Shown: in pieces, positions 23,992-32,618 of the stretch
Layout of the letters: every line of letters starts with the position of its first letter
Position numbering within the stretch: the stretch's first letter is position 1
Source of the DNA: Hymenobacter profundi
GTDB lineage: Bacteria > Bacteroidota > Bacteroidia > Cytophagales > Hymenobacteraceae
Assembly: GCF_019334315.1 (NCBI RefSeq)
Contig: NZ_JAHWGL010000017.1
Span: forward strand, 1-64,000
DNA: 64,000 nt
Direction of reading: 5' to 3'
Made by a program: the position numbers and the translations under genes
The notes under the pieces: generated by a model
Told to the model about the DNA's origin: nothing
Seen by the model: only the letters and a program-made list of their open reading frames with translations
Databases searched by the model: none

Positions 23992-24693
23992 ATGAGTACA
24001 ACCCTGCTGGCGACGCTCGAACGGTGGTTTTCGGTGCAGAACGTGGCCCTAGTGATTGGCCTGGTATCGCAGCTACTGTTTTCGAGCCGAATTGTCTTAC
24101 AGTGGATTCAGAGCGAGCGGGCCCGGCGGGTGCTGGTGCCCGCGCTGTTCTGGCAGATCAGCCTGATATCGTCGTTTCTGATGATTATCTACGGCATCCT
24201 GCGCCACGACCCAGTGATTCTGGGTGCCCAGCTCATTAGCTACGTCATCTACATCCGCAACTTGCAACTGCTGGGACAGTGGCAGAAGCTGAACAGCTGG
24301 TTTCGGGTGGCGGCCTACGTGTTTCCGCTGGCCACGCTGGTGCGCTTTATCGTCGGCGAGGCGCACTTCAGCCTGCAAGCCATGCTCAGCAGCCGTATTC
24401 CGCGCGGGGTGCTGGTGCTGGGTGCGGTGGGCCAAACCATCTTCCTCCTACGTTTTGTGTACCAATGGCTGTACTCCGAGCGCAAGGGCGAGTCGGTGCT
24501 ACCCTTGGGCTTTTGGGTGGTGAGCTTGCTGGGCTCCGTGCTGATTCTGGTATACGCCGTGCTGCGCTGGGACGTGGTACTGCTGCTGGGGAATCTGTCG
24601 GGCACGGTGGTGTACGCCCGCAACATCGTGCTGCTGCGCCGGGAAATCAAGGCGTTGAAAATTGTGGAAGTGAAAGTGCCGGTCGAAGAGTGA
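23992..24693 (+). CDS. Membrane protein with two LAB_N (lipid-A biosynthesis N-terminal) repeats
   Basis: 233 residues, about six to seven transmembrane segments. Two similar halves each carry the LAB_N pattern: SSRIVLQWIQSERARRVLVP with FWQISLISS, and LLRFVYQWLYSERKGESVLP with FWVVSLLGS, each followed by an R-N pair (YIRNLQLL, YARNIVLL). LAB_N occurs fused to LpxB or alone beside lipid-linked sugar transferases. Start chosen at the ATG (23992) rather than a GTG two codons earlier. Probably a membrane partner of the preceding GT2. Confidence 0.88.
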   Translation: MSTTLLATLERWFSVQNVALVIGLVSQLLFSSRIVLQWIQSERARRVLVPALFWQISLISSFLMIIYGILRHDPVILGAQLISYVIYIRNLQLLGQWQKLNSWFRVAAYVFPLATLVRFIVGEAHFSLQAMLSSRIPRGVLVLGAVGQTIFLLRFVYQWLYSERKGESVLPLGFWVVSLLGSVLILVYAVLRWDVVLLLGNLSGTVVYARNIVLLRREIKALKIVEVKVPVEE

Positions 24694-24756
24694 GTGGAAG
24701 TAGGTGGGGTACTACCGTTCAATCCGTGCTTCGTTTTCAGGAATTCTGACGACGAA

Positions 24757-25389
24757 TTAGTAGCGAATCTCGATGCGCGCGGTGTCCGCTCCCGCCACGG
24801 TATAGGGGATGCGCGTTTCGGCATTCGAGACGGTTGGGCTCCCGTTTAGGCTCCACACTACTACGTTTTTACTACCAGACGGCACGGGCCGGTAGAAGAT
24901 GGTGTCCAGTGGCGGACGAATAGTCACCGAGGTAAGAAAGCCACCTACCGTAATATTCAGTGCATCAGCGCGCGGTGGTACATCGCGTAAGTGCACCTGC
25001 ATCCAGGCGATAGACGTCAGAGGGACGCGCACATCCTTGTTTTTGCGGCCGGCTTTGATTTTGGGCGCCGACAGGTACTGCGTGCTCCCTCGGGGGGCGT
25101 CGGCGCGTAGCACGTAGTCGGTCTCGCCATTGGCTTCGAAGGCAAACGAGAAGCGGCCTTGCGCGTCGGTGGGGTGCCAGTCGCCCACTTGCGAGAAGGC
25201 GGAGGAGGAGCTGCTGTGCTTGTTGGCCAGTACGGCCACGTCAGCCAACCCGATGGGCTGCCCGGTCACGTCGTCCACGACGACGCCCTCGACGGTGGTT
25301 TGTCCACCTTGCTCAAATAAGGAGCAACCCGCCAAGGCCAGCCCGATGCTCAGAAGGCCAGCGGATTTCAATAAACAAGAGCTTAACAT
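24757..25389 (-). CDS. Carboxypeptidase-regulatory-like lipoprotein
   Basis: 210 residues. Lipoprotein signal with LALAGC (Cys22). The N-terminal half is a CarboxypepD-reg-like beta-sandwich: VEGVVVDDVTGQPIGLADVAV, TDAQGRFSFAFEANG, YVLRADA. The C-terminal half is beta-rich without a known domain. Function unknown; such domains often mediate surface adhesion or signalling. It is convergent with the LAB_N gene, with a 63-nt gap and no clear terminator. Confidence 0.75.
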   Translation of the reverse strand: MLSSCLLKSAGLLSIGLALAGCSLFEQGGQTTVEGVVVDDVTGQPIGLADVAVLANKHSSSSSAFSQVGDWHPTDAQGRFSFAFEANGETDYVLRADAPRGSTQYLSAPKIKAGRKNKDVRVPLTSIAWMQVHLRDVPPRADALNITVGGFLTSVTIRPPLDTIFYRPVPSGSKNVVVWSLNGSPTVSNAETRIPYTVAGADTARIEIRY

Positions 25390-25617
25390 ATTGAAAAGGA
25401 ATATAATAAAAAATGGATCGAGGCTGTAGCTTCCTAACCAGCGTCAACGAGCCAGAATAAGACAATAGGTAGCGCAATAGAAAATGAAATATACTTAGTT
25501 ACAACCATATAAAATTAGGTGCAGAGAATAATGATGCCTACAAATACTTGCGGTAGCATTTGACGCTGGAAAGACTGATGCCGCTCGACTCCACCGCTTC
25601 GGGTACGGACAACCCCT

Positions 25618-26589
25618 TTACTCCACCTGTGCCTGCTGCCAGGCCACGAACTGCCGTAGGCCATCGGCCAAACTGGTTTTGGGCTGGTAGCCAAGCAGGT
25701 GTTGGGCCTTGGTGATATCGGCGTAGGTCACGTCCACGTCACCGGCCTGCATGGGATGGAACTCCAGGCGAGGCGTTACGCCCACAGCGTCCCCCACGGC
25801 CTCAATTAGCTCCAGTAGCGGCACCGGGCGGTTGTTGCCTAGGTTAATGGTTTCGTACACGCCGGCGTGGGCTAGCAGGTAGGCCACGCCCCGGGCTATG
25901 CCATCTACAGTGTCCAATACGAAAGTATAGTCGCGGGCCGTGCTGCCGTTGCCGAACACTGGAATGGCCTGACCGGCGTGCAGCAGGCGTACAAACTTAT
26001 GAATGGCTAAATCGGGCCGCTGGCGGGGGCCATACACCGTAAAAAAGCGGGCGTTCAGTACGTCCAGCTCATACAAGTGATGGTAGGTGTAGGTAAGTTG
26101 CTCGCCGGCCAGTTTAGAGGCAGCGTAGGGCGATATGACCGCGCTGAGCAGGTTCATGTCCTCCCGAAAGGGACGTTCCGGTGTGTTGCCGTACACCGAG
26201 GAAGAAGAGGCGAAGAATAGTTTATGGATTTCTCGTCCGCGCATCCACTCCAGCAAGTGAGTGGTTGCCATCACGTTGTTGTCGAGGTAGGCGATAGGCT
26301 CGCGTACGGAAGGACCCACGCCGGCCTTGGCGGCCAGGTGTACCACTATGTCGATGGGGTCGGCGGGAAAAGCATCTGCCAGGGCCTCGCTTCCGCGGCG
26401 CAGTTCCACTTCGTGAAAGCTGAACTGGGGATGGGGGAGTAAGGCGGTCAGGTTGGCCTGCTTCAGCGACCGATCGTAAAACGGATCGAAGTTGTCGAGG
26501 CCCAGCACCCGGTATCCGTCGGCCAGCAGCCGCTCGCAGAGGTGGGAGCCAATAAAGCCGGCGCACCCGGTAACGAGAACAGAAGGCAT
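25618..26589 (-). CDS. NAD-dependent nucleotide-sugar epimerase/dehydratase (UDP-glucuronate epimerase-like)
   Basis: 323 residues, extended short-chain dehydrogenase. VLVTGCAGFIGSHLCERLL is the NAD-binding Rossmann motif, FASSSSVYGN holds the catalytic Ser, and SPYAASKLAGEQL is the Y-x-x-x-K motif. RFFTVYGPRQRPDLAIHKF and TARDYTFV match the UDP-galacturonate/UDP-glucuronate 4-epimerase subgroup. A -7 box (TACCTTTG) lies about 50 nt upstream. Predicted to supply an activated uronic or related sugar for envelope polysaccharide; the nearby glycosyltransferases are plausible users. Confidence 0.92.
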   Translation of the reverse strand: MPSVLVTGCAGFIGSHLCERLLADGYRVLGLDNFDPFYDRSLKQANLTALLPHPQFSFHEVELRRGSEALADAFPADPIDIVVHLAAKAGVGPSVREPIAYLDNNVMATTHLLEWMRGREIHKLFFASSSSVYGNTPERPFREDMNLLSAVISPYAASKLAGEQLTYTYHHLYELDVLNARFFTVYGPRQRPDLAIHKFVRLLHAGQAIPVFGNGSTARDYTFVLDTVDGIARGVAYLLAHAGVYETINLGNNRPVPLLELIEAVGDAVGVTPRLEFHPMQAGDVDVTYADITKAQHLLGYQPKTSLADGLRQFVAWQQAQVE

Positions 26590-26639
26590 ACGATTGGGAA
26601 ACGCAAACGGAGAAATTTCCCCGGGGGCGGGGAGGGGGG

Positions 26640-26647
26640 CAAAGGTA
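26640..26647 (-). promoter_or_regulatory. Bacteroidota -7 box (TACCTTTG) for the epimerase gene
   Basis: Exact TAnnTTTG match read on the minus strand, giving a leader of about 45 nt before the ATG at 26589. A divergent near-match (TACCTTTA, 26711-26718) serves the next gene. Confidence 0.5.
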
Positions 26648-26722
26648 GCGCGATTTATGAAATAGGACCGCTGGCGGCATACTCATCCGGTTTTTTCGTT
26701 TTTTGCGAAATACCTTTAGCAC

Positions 26723-27640
26723 GTGTTAAGCAGAAAAAAGAAATTAAGTTGGGGTCTGGGGCTGCTAGTAGTCCTCAGCCTGGTAGTCGCCTGGCAGTGG
26801 CTGTCAGCAGGAGAGAAAGTACCGCCGGTGGAGCGTCAGGTGTTGGTTGTTGGCCACGCCGGGTCGGGATTTTTTACGCCTATTAATCCTTTCAACCCGC
26901 TACCTCCCAGTAGTCTGCGCGGCATTGCGCACGCGTTGGATCAGGGCGTTGATGGGGTAGAAATTGACGTGCAGCTCAGTCAGGACAGTATACCGATCCT
27001 CTACCACGACCCGCGGTTCGACTCCATGACCGACGGGCACGGGTGCGTGAGTGAGCTGCCCGCGGCGGCCATTACGGGCCTACACTACCACGGGGGCTGG
27101 CCCTACGACTGGTTTCAGCAAGAGCAGCCCGCTACCTTCGAAACCTTGCTGAGCCAGTTGCAACGCCGGGCCCGACGTACGGGGCGCTACCCCTTGCTGC
27201 ACCTGGATTTGCACGAGCACGATGACTGTGCGCCGGAGGGCCAGGCATACCGCCGCTCGCCGGCTTTGGCGCGGGCCTTAGGACGCGTGCTGCGCCGTTT
27301 CCGTGTACCTGCTGACCGCCTCCTGATTCTCACCGACCATCCCCAAACGCTACCCCTGTTACGCGCCGCCGTGCCCGGGGCGCCGCTGGCCGTAGAAATT
27401 GCCAAGGACGATGAGTTTGCGAAAGGCGTGCAGGCTGCCCGGGAGCAGGAGGTGGAAGCCATTGTGGTGCATAAGGACGTGATTACGCCGGCCCGCTCGG
27501 CTGCCGCCCGGGCCGCAGGCTTGGAGGTGGTGGTCTTCGGCGGGCGGTCCTCGGCTTCCATCCGCCGGATCTTGGCGTGCCGTCCGGATGCGATAGAAGT
27601 AGATAATGTTCCCCAACTCCTGACGTTGTTAGGCCGCTAG
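26723..27640 (+). CDS. Glycerophosphodiester phosphodiesterase family protein
   Basis: 305 residues from a GTG start. An N-terminal hydrophobic segment (residues 9-24) suggests membrane anchoring or export. The GDPD barrel shows GHAGSGFFTPINPFNPLPPS in place of the usual H-R-G, the metal-binding VEIDVQLSQD and LYHDP, YPLLHLDLHEHDD, and a C-terminal DAIEVDNV. Family role: hydrolysis of glycerophosphodiesters to glycerol 3-phosphate and alcohol. The altered first motif is a recognised variant type, but the substrate may differ. The GT39 gene follows closely. Confidence 0.85.
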   Translation: MLSRKKKLSWGLGLLVVLSLVVAWQWLSAGEKVPPVERQVLVVGHAGSGFFTPINPFNPLPPSSLRGIAHALDQGVDGVEIDVQLSQDSIPILYHDPRFDSMTDGHGCVSELPAAAITGLHYHGGWPYDWFQQEQPATFETLLSQLQRRARRTGRYPLLHLDLHEHDDCAPEGQAYRRSPALARALGRVLRRFRVPADRLLILTDHPQTLPLLRAAVPGAPLAVEIAKDDEFAKGVQAAREQEVEAIVVHKDVITPARSAAARAAGLEVVVFGGRSSASIRRILACRPDAIEVDNVPQLLTLLGR

Positions 27641-27729
27641 GCAATTATTGCCGCACCCTGTTGCATAGTTCCTTTATGTTGTTCTGCCAGCCTGCATTGC
27701 GCGTGGGTCGGCACTCTCACTACTTCAGT

Positions 27730-29409
27730 ATGTTGCCTACCTCTATTCTGCGTGCTGGCTGGTTCCGTACACTAACGGTGCTGGTCGTTTGCTTCTTCAG
27801 CTTTTTTCCCTACCTGGGTACGCCCAACGTGAGTCTGATGGAAGCCCGCAACTTTGTAGCTGCCCGCGAAATGGTAAACGGTGGCTCCTGGCTAATTCCT
27901 ACCATGAATCTGGAACTGCGGCTGGCAAAGCCCCCACTGCCTACCTGGGCCGTGGCAACGGCCATGAAGCTTGCCGGTACAACCTCCAATCTGTTTGTGC
28001 TGCGCCTGCCAGCGGCCCTGATGGCTACGCTGTTGATACTCTTTTTCTGGGGGCTGGCCCGCGAGCTAACCCGGCGTCTACCCACCGAGACCGACGAGCC
28101 TGGGCGCACTGCTTGGTTGGGGGCCTTGGTGCTGGCTAGCAGTCTGCTTATCATTACCAGTGGGCGGGAAGGGCAGTGGGACATCTTCTCGAATAGCTTT
28201 ATGGTAGGCACGCTCTGGCTGCTTACGCGGGGGTGGAACAGTGCCGGGCGGGGGTATGGGTGGTTTGCTGCGGCTGGGGTTACCCTGGGTGCCAGTATGC
28301 TCAGCAAGGGACCCGTAGCTCCCTACGCAATGTTGTTGCCCTACGTAGCATGTTACCTGTCGCGCCTGAACCCGTGGCGGGCTACCGTGCGGGCACATTG
28401 GCAGGGAACTGCGCTAGCGGCTGTGCTGGGGCTGGGTATTGGGTTGTCATGGCCGTTGTATGTATACAGTCATGTGCCGGCGGCCGTGCTGGCCGTGGCG
28501 CAAGTCGAAACCACCTCCTGGGGCGAGCGGCACGTACAGCCCCCGTGGTACTACCTCAACTTTCCGGTGTTTTCGGGTATCTGGACCCTCGTGGCCTTGG
28601 TAGCGCTGTATGTGCCCTATGCCCGACATCGGGCTGGTGCCTACGTGCCGTATCTGCTGTTGCTGGGGTGGCTGGTGACCAGCCTGGTGCTGCTGAGCCT
28701 AGTACCTGAGAAAAAAGAACGCTACATGCTACCCCTGTTGCCGCCCATAGCATTATTGATAGCAGGAATGCTGCGCTATCTGGAAACTGCTTTTCAAAGG
28801 CCTACAACCGTATTGCCTACCGAGCGCCGGTTGGTGCGGGCGTGGACCGTGGTATTGGTGGTCGTGTGCGCACTAGCTCCGCTCGCCATGATGGTGGTAC
28901 GCCTACCCGGCTTCGGTCCGAATACCCTACGTTTTGTGGCAGTAGTGGTCGTATTAGGTAGCGTTGCTCTTGTCGCTATCCGGCAGGGGTGGCAGCACCT
29001 GCGCCCGACAGCGCTCATGGCTACCTCCCTCACGGCCATGGCGGCACTGTTGGCCTTATTGCTGCCGGCGTATCCGCGATGGGAGGGGCGGCGGGATGAG
29101 CAGGGTCTACGCCATTTAGTTGACGTGCGGCGGCAGCCTACCCTTCGAAAGCTACCCTGGTATAGTATGGGGGAGGTGCCAGTCAAGCAAATATGGATGA
29201 TTGGTGAGCCCATGCCCGATATCTCCGACGATACGTTGCATACCCTGTCCCGTCTGCCGGTAGTGGTTCTCTCCGACGAACCGTACGACGACGAAGATCT
29301 GCCCCAGGCCTGGCAGGCGTCCGTCGATGCGATGCCTTCCGATAGTTTCTACTTGGGTCGGGACCGGGGCGCCGGTATCTGGTATTACACAGTACTGCGC
29401 CGAAAATAA
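27730..29409 (+). CDS. Family 39 (ArnT/PMT-like) membrane glycosyltransferase
   Basis: 559 residues from the ATG at 27730 (MLPTSILRAGWFRTL); in-frame TTG and ATG codons upstream at 27661 and 27676 are possible but add a polar stretch. About 11-12 transmembrane helices. The first external loop has the ArnT-like pattern SLMEARNFVAAREMVNGGSW with LRLAKPPLPTW (acidic residue, Arg and K-P-P-L). VPEKKERYMLPLLPP in the last third is also typical. Predicted to transfer a sugar from a polyprenyl-phosphate donor to an envelope acceptor; the GT2/LAB_N pair may make that donor. Confidence 0.88.
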   Translation: MLPTSILRAGWFRTLTVLVVCFFSFFPYLGTPNVSLMEARNFVAAREMVNGGSWLIPTMNLELRLAKPPLPTWAVATAMKLAGTTSNLFVLRLPAALMATLLILFFWGLARELTRRLPTETDEPGRTAWLGALVLASSLLIITSGREGQWDIFSNSFMVGTLWLLTRGWNSAGRGYGWFAAAGVTLGASMLSKGPVAPYAMLLPYVACYLSRLNPWRATVRAHWQGTALAAVLGLGIGLSWPLYVYSHVPAAVLAVAQVETTSWGERHVQPPWYYLNFPVFSGIWTLVALVALYVPYARHRAGAYVPYLLLLGWLVTSLVLLSLVPEKKERYMLPLLPPIALLIAGMLRYLETAFQRPTTVLPTERRLVRAWTVVLVVVCALAPLAMMVVRLPGFGPNTLRFVAVVVVLGSVALVAIRQGWQHLRPTALMATSLTAMAALLALLLPAYPRWEGRRDEQGLRHLVDVRRQPTLRKLPWYSMGEVPVKQIWMIGEPMPDISDDTLHTLSRLPVVVLSDEPYDDEDLPQAWQASVDAMPSDSFYLGRDRGAGIWYYTVLRRK

Positions 29410-29456
29410 ACCCAACGCGACTAGGTAGCACACTCCGCTACCTAGTCGCGTTGGGT
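29410..29456. terminator. 20-bp perfect hairpin between convergent genes
   Basis: 29410-29429 pairs perfectly with 29437-29456 around a seven-base loop, directly after the GT39 stop codon and before the end of the DUF5343-like gene. Confidence 0.7.
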
Positions 29457-29479
29457 AATGGGTTTACAATGTAGTTGAG

Positions 29480-30475
29480 CTAAGCAGAAAGTTGCTTGCG
29501 TATCTTCTCCAAAAGGATAGATACGATTGCTAGATCCTGCGCATCCTGAATAAGCAGTTGAGTTTCAATTCCCGGCCCGCTAATATGGATGGAGTAGCTC
29601 GTGCTGCTACTACTAACGGCCGGGGCCGGTGGAGGGGTAGTCGCCTTTGTAGCGGTGGGGGTGGCCACGGGTGGTGGCGTTACAGGAATAGGGGAAACAC
29701 GCTGCGCAATCGGTGGGTTTTCTAAGGTCTCAGTTGCTGGAGTATCATCTTGCTCTGATTCGTCATGATCTAAATCATCGGTGTCTAAGCCAAAGAGGGC
29801 CGAGACAGCATCGCCGCCTCGTAAGGGGGGAGCCGGTGGCACAAAAGCAGGAGTGGGGGATATACCATTGGTATAAGTGGTAGGAGTAGAGGTAGACTCG
29901 GCCTCCGGTAGACTTGCAGTGTTGGTAGTAGGAGTAGCAAATAGATTAGTGGGCATCTCCGTGCTGGCTAGCTGCCGACGTGGAGTCTGTTGATTTGCTA
30001 ATTGATCTACGTCGGCGATTACATTGCGCTCATCCAGGATGTCTACCATACGTGCTCCCTCCACAAAGGCTTTGGCCACGTTCTGCGCGTTGATCTCCTC
30101 TACGCCGAACTCCCGAATCAGCATAACGTCGAACATATGCACCGGTAATTCCCTGTTACGGAATTTGCGACATATCTGCATGAACAACGGTGGATGCAGA
30201 AATGCTTCCCTATGATAGATCTTCTCCTCGTATTTATCATAAGCATGCTTAATACGGCGGTATAGATTGGTTGTGGTGAGAATCTCCCGCTTACTAGTAA
30301 GCAAACCAAACTTTACGGCAGAGCCAATAATGGCTTTATAAGAACCACTGACTTTACGATCCAGCTTCTTTGCACTTGTTTCAATAGCGCACTTGCCACC
30401 AGTATCATCTACAACTTCAGCTACTTCCCAAGCACTAGCATAGGTAGTGCGAGGATAGTCTATGGTCTTTGGCAT
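29480..30475 (-). CDS. DUF5343-like protein with long disordered linker
   Basis: 331 residues in three parts. Residues 1 to about 155 are compact and helical (YASAWEVAEVVDDTGGKCAI, VSGSYKAIIGSAVKFGLLTS, REAFLHPPLFMQICRKFR, MLIREFGVEEINAQNVAKAF). They look like a winged-helix-type domain plus partner, resembling DUF5343 as I recall it. Residues 156-285 are a low-complexity Thr/Pro/Ala linker with an acidic patch. The last ~45 residues form a short conserved-looking end (SYSIHISGPGIETQLLI). No signal peptide. Function unknown; DNA or protein binding is inferred. The 5' side is an 0.9-kb AT-rich region. Confidence 0.65.
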   Translation of the reverse strand: MPKTIDYPRTTYASAWEVAEVVDDTGGKCAIETSAKKLDRKVSGSYKAIIGSAVKFGLLTSKREILTTTNLYRRIKHAYDKYEEKIYHREAFLHPPLFMQICRKFRNRELPVHMFDVMLIREFGVEEINAQNVAKAFVEGARMVDILDERNVIADVDQLANQQTPRRQLASTEMPTNLFATPTTNTASLPEAESTSTPTTYTNGISPTPAFVPPAPPLRGGDAVSALFGLDTDDLDHDESEQDDTPATETLENPPIAQRVSPIPVTPPPVATPTATKATTPPPAPAVSSSSTSYSIHISGPGIETQLLIQDAQDLAIVSILLEKIRKQLSA

Positions 30476-31034
30476 AAAAGGGGAAGATTATGGAGGTCGG
30501 TTTTCTGTAGCAAGTATATACAATAAAAGCATATAAAAGTAGTATAAAGCATAAAATAGCTATACCAAATTATATTATTTTATACTTTTTATTACTTTAT
30601 AGTACATGTATTGGCATTATTAATACTCTTATTTAATCTACTACCTATTGTCATTGTCTCTCTTTTAATTACTATCTATATAACCCCGGGGCCGGGGGCT
30701 AGGGCAGGGAGCTGTTCTTATAAAGCTACTTTACCTTGTTCCAATCACTCAACAATCGTGAGACGATAGTATGAAGGCTAGATTAAAGCTTCGTCTAGAA
30801 CGAAGGAAAAGCGTCTTTAAACCATCTTAAGAAATATCGCTTAACACAGAAGAGTAACACGTAATAGGAGAGAGGTTCAAATTCATTTTCCAATTGCGCT
30901 ACCTACGCTTTTTTAATCGCGTAGCTTATCTGCTCCTTATCTAATAATCAACTTATAAAATCGAGTCCACGAATAAACCTTTTGCTCTTAAAGCGAATAA
31001 CAAAACAAATACTGCTCTTTTATAAGGTTATGGG
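30476..31034. other. AT-rich stretch without genes
   Basis: No convincing frame on either strand. Positions 30510-30610 are extremely AT-rich, with repeated TATAAAA/CATAAAA words, followed by an isolated GC patch at 30684-30710 (CCCCGGGGCCGGGG) and a small stem CTTCGT-CTAGA-ACGAAG near 30790. It presumably contains the promoter of the minus-strand DUF5343-like gene. No DnaA-box cluster was seen. Confidence 0.5.
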
Positions 31035-31192
31035 AACTGTAGACGGCGTGCCGAATACTGCAAATACCAACTAGAGTTTTACAGTTATTCTCGATTATAC
31101 TTAATGCTTACGCTGCCTCAACCGTACTTCACGGTTACCCGCATCAGTGGCACGTCAAACAGTGTGAACTTCACAAACTCTTAAGGCAGCCG
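31035..31192 (-). ncRNA. Candidate structured RNA (6S-like?), strand tentative
   Basis: A gene-free region with nested complementarity. GCTGCCT (31112-31118) pairs with AGGCAGC (31184-31190) and encloses AACCGT-ACTTC-ACGGTT (31120-31136) and the palindrome GTGAACTTCAC (31164-31174). A separate AACTGTA/TACAGTT pairing (31035-31041 with 31080-31086) lies beside it. No protein frame is present. On the minus strand the closed-stem/bubble pattern recalls 6S-type RNAs of Bacteroidota, but I cannot confirm the match. Confidence 0.35.
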
Positions 31193-31305
31193 GCCTATCA
31201 GATCTACAAGGGCGTTGATCTCTAACCGCTTTACTCGTCTCCCAAAAAAAGCAACTATCTATTTGTCTTATAATTTATATTATGTTAAGTAGAGTTTTCA
31301 AAAAA

Positions 31306-31336
31306 CTACCCGAAGCGTATAAATGGCTTCGGGTAG
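31306..31336 (-). terminator. Terminator of the TPR protein gene
   Basis: An 11-bp perfect stem CTACCCGAAGC / GCTTCGGGTAG. On the minus strand it is followed by TTTTTTGAAAAC. It lies 42 nt past the TPR gene stop. Confidence 0.88.
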
Positions 31337-31377
31337 CATCCCCTATCCTTTTGGATAAGGAGATTATTCCTCATACT

Positions 31378-32514
31378 CTATTTGCCTTCCAGCTTGGCGT
31401 TCAAACGGTCAGCATCTGCGTTGCGTCCCAACCGAACGTATACTTTTTGCAAGGGTACAATTACAGCCTTCTCTTCTGGCTGTAGTTCTAGCGCTTTCTC
31501 AAAGTATGGCAACGACTGCTGGAAGTACTTCTTGCCGTTTGCTTCTAAAGCCTTACCTGACTTCTGGTACGCTGCCAAATCCATTTTGCTGGCTTTGGTA
31601 TACAACTCGGCTGCTTTGTTGTAGTAGTACACTCCCAAGTTGTACTGCGCATCGAAGTTGTTTGCGTCTAGTTCAATGGCCTTCTTATAAGCCGCTTCCG
31701 CCTGCTCAGGCTGCTTTAGCTTGTCGTATACCGAGCCAAGCACACTTTGTAGGTTGGAATTTTTTGGATCCAGTTCAATAGCGTGCTGTAGTTTGCTGAT
31801 GGCTTCTTTATCCTTGCCAGCGGTAATCAACTGGTTCAGATCTTCCAGCACAAAGGTTTTGTTGTTCGGATACGCCTGCAAGCCGCTTTGTAGAAGCTTG
31901 TTGTACTCATTGGTATTGTTTTCTTGCCGGGCAATCTGCATCAACTGGCTGTACATGGTAGGCGATTTGTAGTTCATCGCCATCAGCTTGCCATAATTTT
32001 CCTTAGCGCCAGCCGTGTTCTCGTTGGCCAACGATGCATAAGCGGCATACAGATACGCCGTCGTATCCTGGGGGTTCATCTGCTGCGCCATCTTATACGA
32101 CTTGATCGCCTCGTCGTAATTTTTGGCATTGTAGCTTTCTACACCAGCATTCAACGCCAAGCCATACAGACCCTGCATCTTCGCAGCCGCTTGTTTGCCA
32201 TACTCACCGTCTTTGCCATCTAGCTCAATAGCTTTCTGGTACGACTCGTAAGCTATGTTCATACCCTCTCCAGCCTTTAGCGCTTTGCCGTAGATCGGGT
32301 TGCTGGTCATGGCGTCGTAAATCTCGCCGCGGGTGAACCAGGTTTTGGCTTTGTCTTTGGTTTTATCGTGGGCAATAGCCTTGTCTATTTCGGTGCGGGC
32401 CTTATCCAGCGTGCCTTGCTTTTGGTAGAGCAACGCGTTATTGACAGCCGAATTTTGAGCCGACGCAGTAGTTAGCGCAGCCGCAGCCACGAGGGTTAAC
32501 ACAAGTTTCTTCAT
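31378..32514 (-). CDS. Exported TPR-repeat protein
   Basis: 378 residues. Signal peptide MKKLVLTLVAAAALTTASAQ, then about eight tetratricopeptide repeats, e.g. AVNNALLYQKQGTLDKARTE, YDEAIKSYKMAQQMNPQD, EAISKLQHAIELDPKNSNLQ, AEAAYKKAIELDANNFDAQY, and a final YFEKALELQPEEKAVIVPL. A periplasmic scaffold or protein-interaction role is inferred; no catalytic domain. It is immediately downstream of gyrA on the same strand but separated by a terminator hairpin, so it is likely transcribed independently. Confidence 0.88.
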   Translation of the reverse strand: MKKLVLTLVAAAALTTASAQNSAVNNALLYQKQGTLDKARTEIDKAIAHDKTKDKAKTWFTRGEIYDAMTSNPIYGKALKAGEGMNIAYESYQKAIELDGKDGEYGKQAAAKMQGLYGLALNAGVESYNAKNYDEAIKSYKMAQQMNPQDTTAYLYAAYASLANENTAGAKENYGKLMAMNYKSPTMYSQLMQIARQENNTNEYNKLLQSGLQAYPNNKTFVLEDLNQLITAGKDKEAISKLQHAIELDPKNSNLQSVLGSVYDKLKQPEQAEAAYKKAIELDANNFDAQYNLGVYYYNKAAELYTKASKMDLAAYQKSGKALEANGKKYFQQSLPYFEKALELQPEEKAVIVPLQKVYVRLGRNADADRLNAKLEGK

Positions 32515-32571
32515 GGTGTTCTTTGCGAAGAATAGGTAGAGAATGGGTGAATTCAGAATGTAAACTAACGC

Positions 32572-32607
32572 AAAACGGCAGAACCCATTGCCAGGTTCCG
32601 CCGTTTT
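32572..32607 (-). terminator. Terminator of gyrA
   Basis: AAAACGGC-A-GAACC (32572-32585) pairs with GGTTC-C-GCCGTTTT (32594-32607), leaving one internal mismatch. It lies 12 nt beyond the gyrA stop on the minus strand, with a TTTT tail inside the stem. Confidence 0.75.
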
Positions 32608-32618
32608 AGCTCAGCTTT

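Noticed and set aside
30476-31034. AT-rich region next to gyrA as a replication origin
   Set aside because: No DnaA-box cluster, dnaA or origin-associated genes seen; AT-richness alone is not enough.
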